From Sunxiuqinia sp963678245 (GTDB lineage: Bacteria > Bacteroidota > Bacteroidia > Bacteroidales > Prolixibacteraceae), in NCBI GenBank assembly GCA_965140765.1, contig OZ223309.1, positions 2,728,001 to 2,792,000 on the forward strand: a DNA stretch of 64,000 nucleotides, given 5' to 3'. The notes below the pieces were generated by a model, which worked only from the letters and a program-made list of their open reading frames with translations, was not told the origin of the DNA and searched no databases. Below are positions 63,625-64,000 of the stretch, piece by piece. Each line of letters starts with the position of its first letter. Position 1 is the first letter of the stretch. A program made the translations under genes and the position numbers.

Positions 63625-63865
63625 CACTTCTAAAACAAGACAAGTAGTGTACTAAAGCCGGATTGAAAAAATAGAAAACTCATATAAACTCATCACGAAG
63701 TTATCTCACACTCCAAAGATTTAACTTTTTTAGTCTTCCTTCAACCTCCTAATATTCTGAGCACTACCTCGATCTGCAAACATATATTTTATACATTTCT
63801 TTCTCATTCTAATGATTTTTACAAAAATTAGATACTTTTGCAATGCTTGAAACCGCGCAAAAAAA

Positions 63866-64000
63866 ATGAATGTATTTAGTTTAGAAGAGAAAATGGGCAT
63901 CATACATGCCTCTTTCTACGGGAAAACACCTTTAAGTGTATTTGAAGAATATCTTCAACATTTAAAAAAAATGGAGCTTTCGAGTAAGATTAAAATCTTA
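63866..64000 (+). CDS. Start of an unidentified gene, cut by window end
   Basis: 45 residues from ATG 63866 (MNVFSLEEKMGIIHASFYGK) reach the window edge without a stop. Too short to identify. Confidence 0.6.
   Translation, partial: MNVFSLEEKMGIIHASFYGKTPLSVFEEYLQHLKKMELSSKIKIL

Noticed and set aside
1..64000. tRNA or rRNA genes
   Set aside because: No cloverleaf with a GTTCRANYC-type arm or rRNA-like stretch was noticed; a tRNAscan run would settle it.

Overview
The window looks like a chromosome segment of a Bacteroidota bacterium, probably of the Marinilabiliales/Prolixibacteraceae type. The evidence is a SusC/SusD polysaccharide utilisation locus with an ECF sigma/FecR pair, lipoprotein signals typical of the phylum, and promoters of the TTTG-N19-TAnnTTTG kind. 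The exact genus is not determined.

Left flank (1-9.6 kb), ordinary chromosome: the start of cysK (cysteine synthase), an S41 protease-pnuC-NadR-like kinase operon for nicotinamide riboside salvage, guaA, a methyltransferase, a CvrA/NhaP2-type cation/proton antiporter and a small lipoprotein.

Middle (9.7-40.8 kb), accessory region: a long array of gene cassettes, all on the + strand, each followed by a 120-145 bp imperfect palindrome that begins NNNNNTAAC/CAAC and ends GTTRNNNNN. For cassettes 1-16 the bases after GTT upstream of the cassette are the reverse complement of the bases before AAC downstream of it (14 perfect 9/9, two 8/9). This is the signature of integron cassettes that were once circular. 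No intI-type integrase is present, so the region is best called a CALIN or a superintegron fragment. The cassettes carry a DUF4160/DUF2442-HTH toxin-antitoxin-like pair, a Fic protein with its own operator, GNAT and SnoaL-like proteins, an aspartyl protease, a site-2-protease relative that has lost its catalytic Glu, a zincin, a TlpA-like thioredoxin, many lipoproteins and membrane proteins, a three-gene SEC-C cassette, and a degenerate tyrosine recombinase fused to a HEPN-like domain. The distal cassettes (33-40.8 kb) have decayed sites and frameshifted genes and include a sigma factor, an amino-acid permease, and HxlR and MarR regulators.

Three almost identical IS110-family elements sit at exactly the same point and orientation inside three attC sites. 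The non-coding end of each can be folded into a two-loop bridge RNA. One loop matches the attC target on both sides of the insertion point and the other matches the joined IS ends. This is the strongest candidate here for an undescribed system: a bridge-RNA element programmed to enter integron attC sites. An IS3-family element with a 3-bp duplication interrupts cassette 17.

Right flank (41-64 kb), ordinary chromosome: decayed signalling genes, a TPR protein, nitroreductase, glutathione peroxidase, an aldo/keto reductase, then a polysaccharide utilisation locus on the minus strand (ECF sigma, FecR, SusC with STN domain, SusD, GH92 mannosidase, GH3 glycosidase). After it come a GH127-like fragment, a MATE exporter, a decayed chemoreceptor, YccF, CysH, a carboxynorspermidine-synthase-like dehydrogenase and the start of one more gene.
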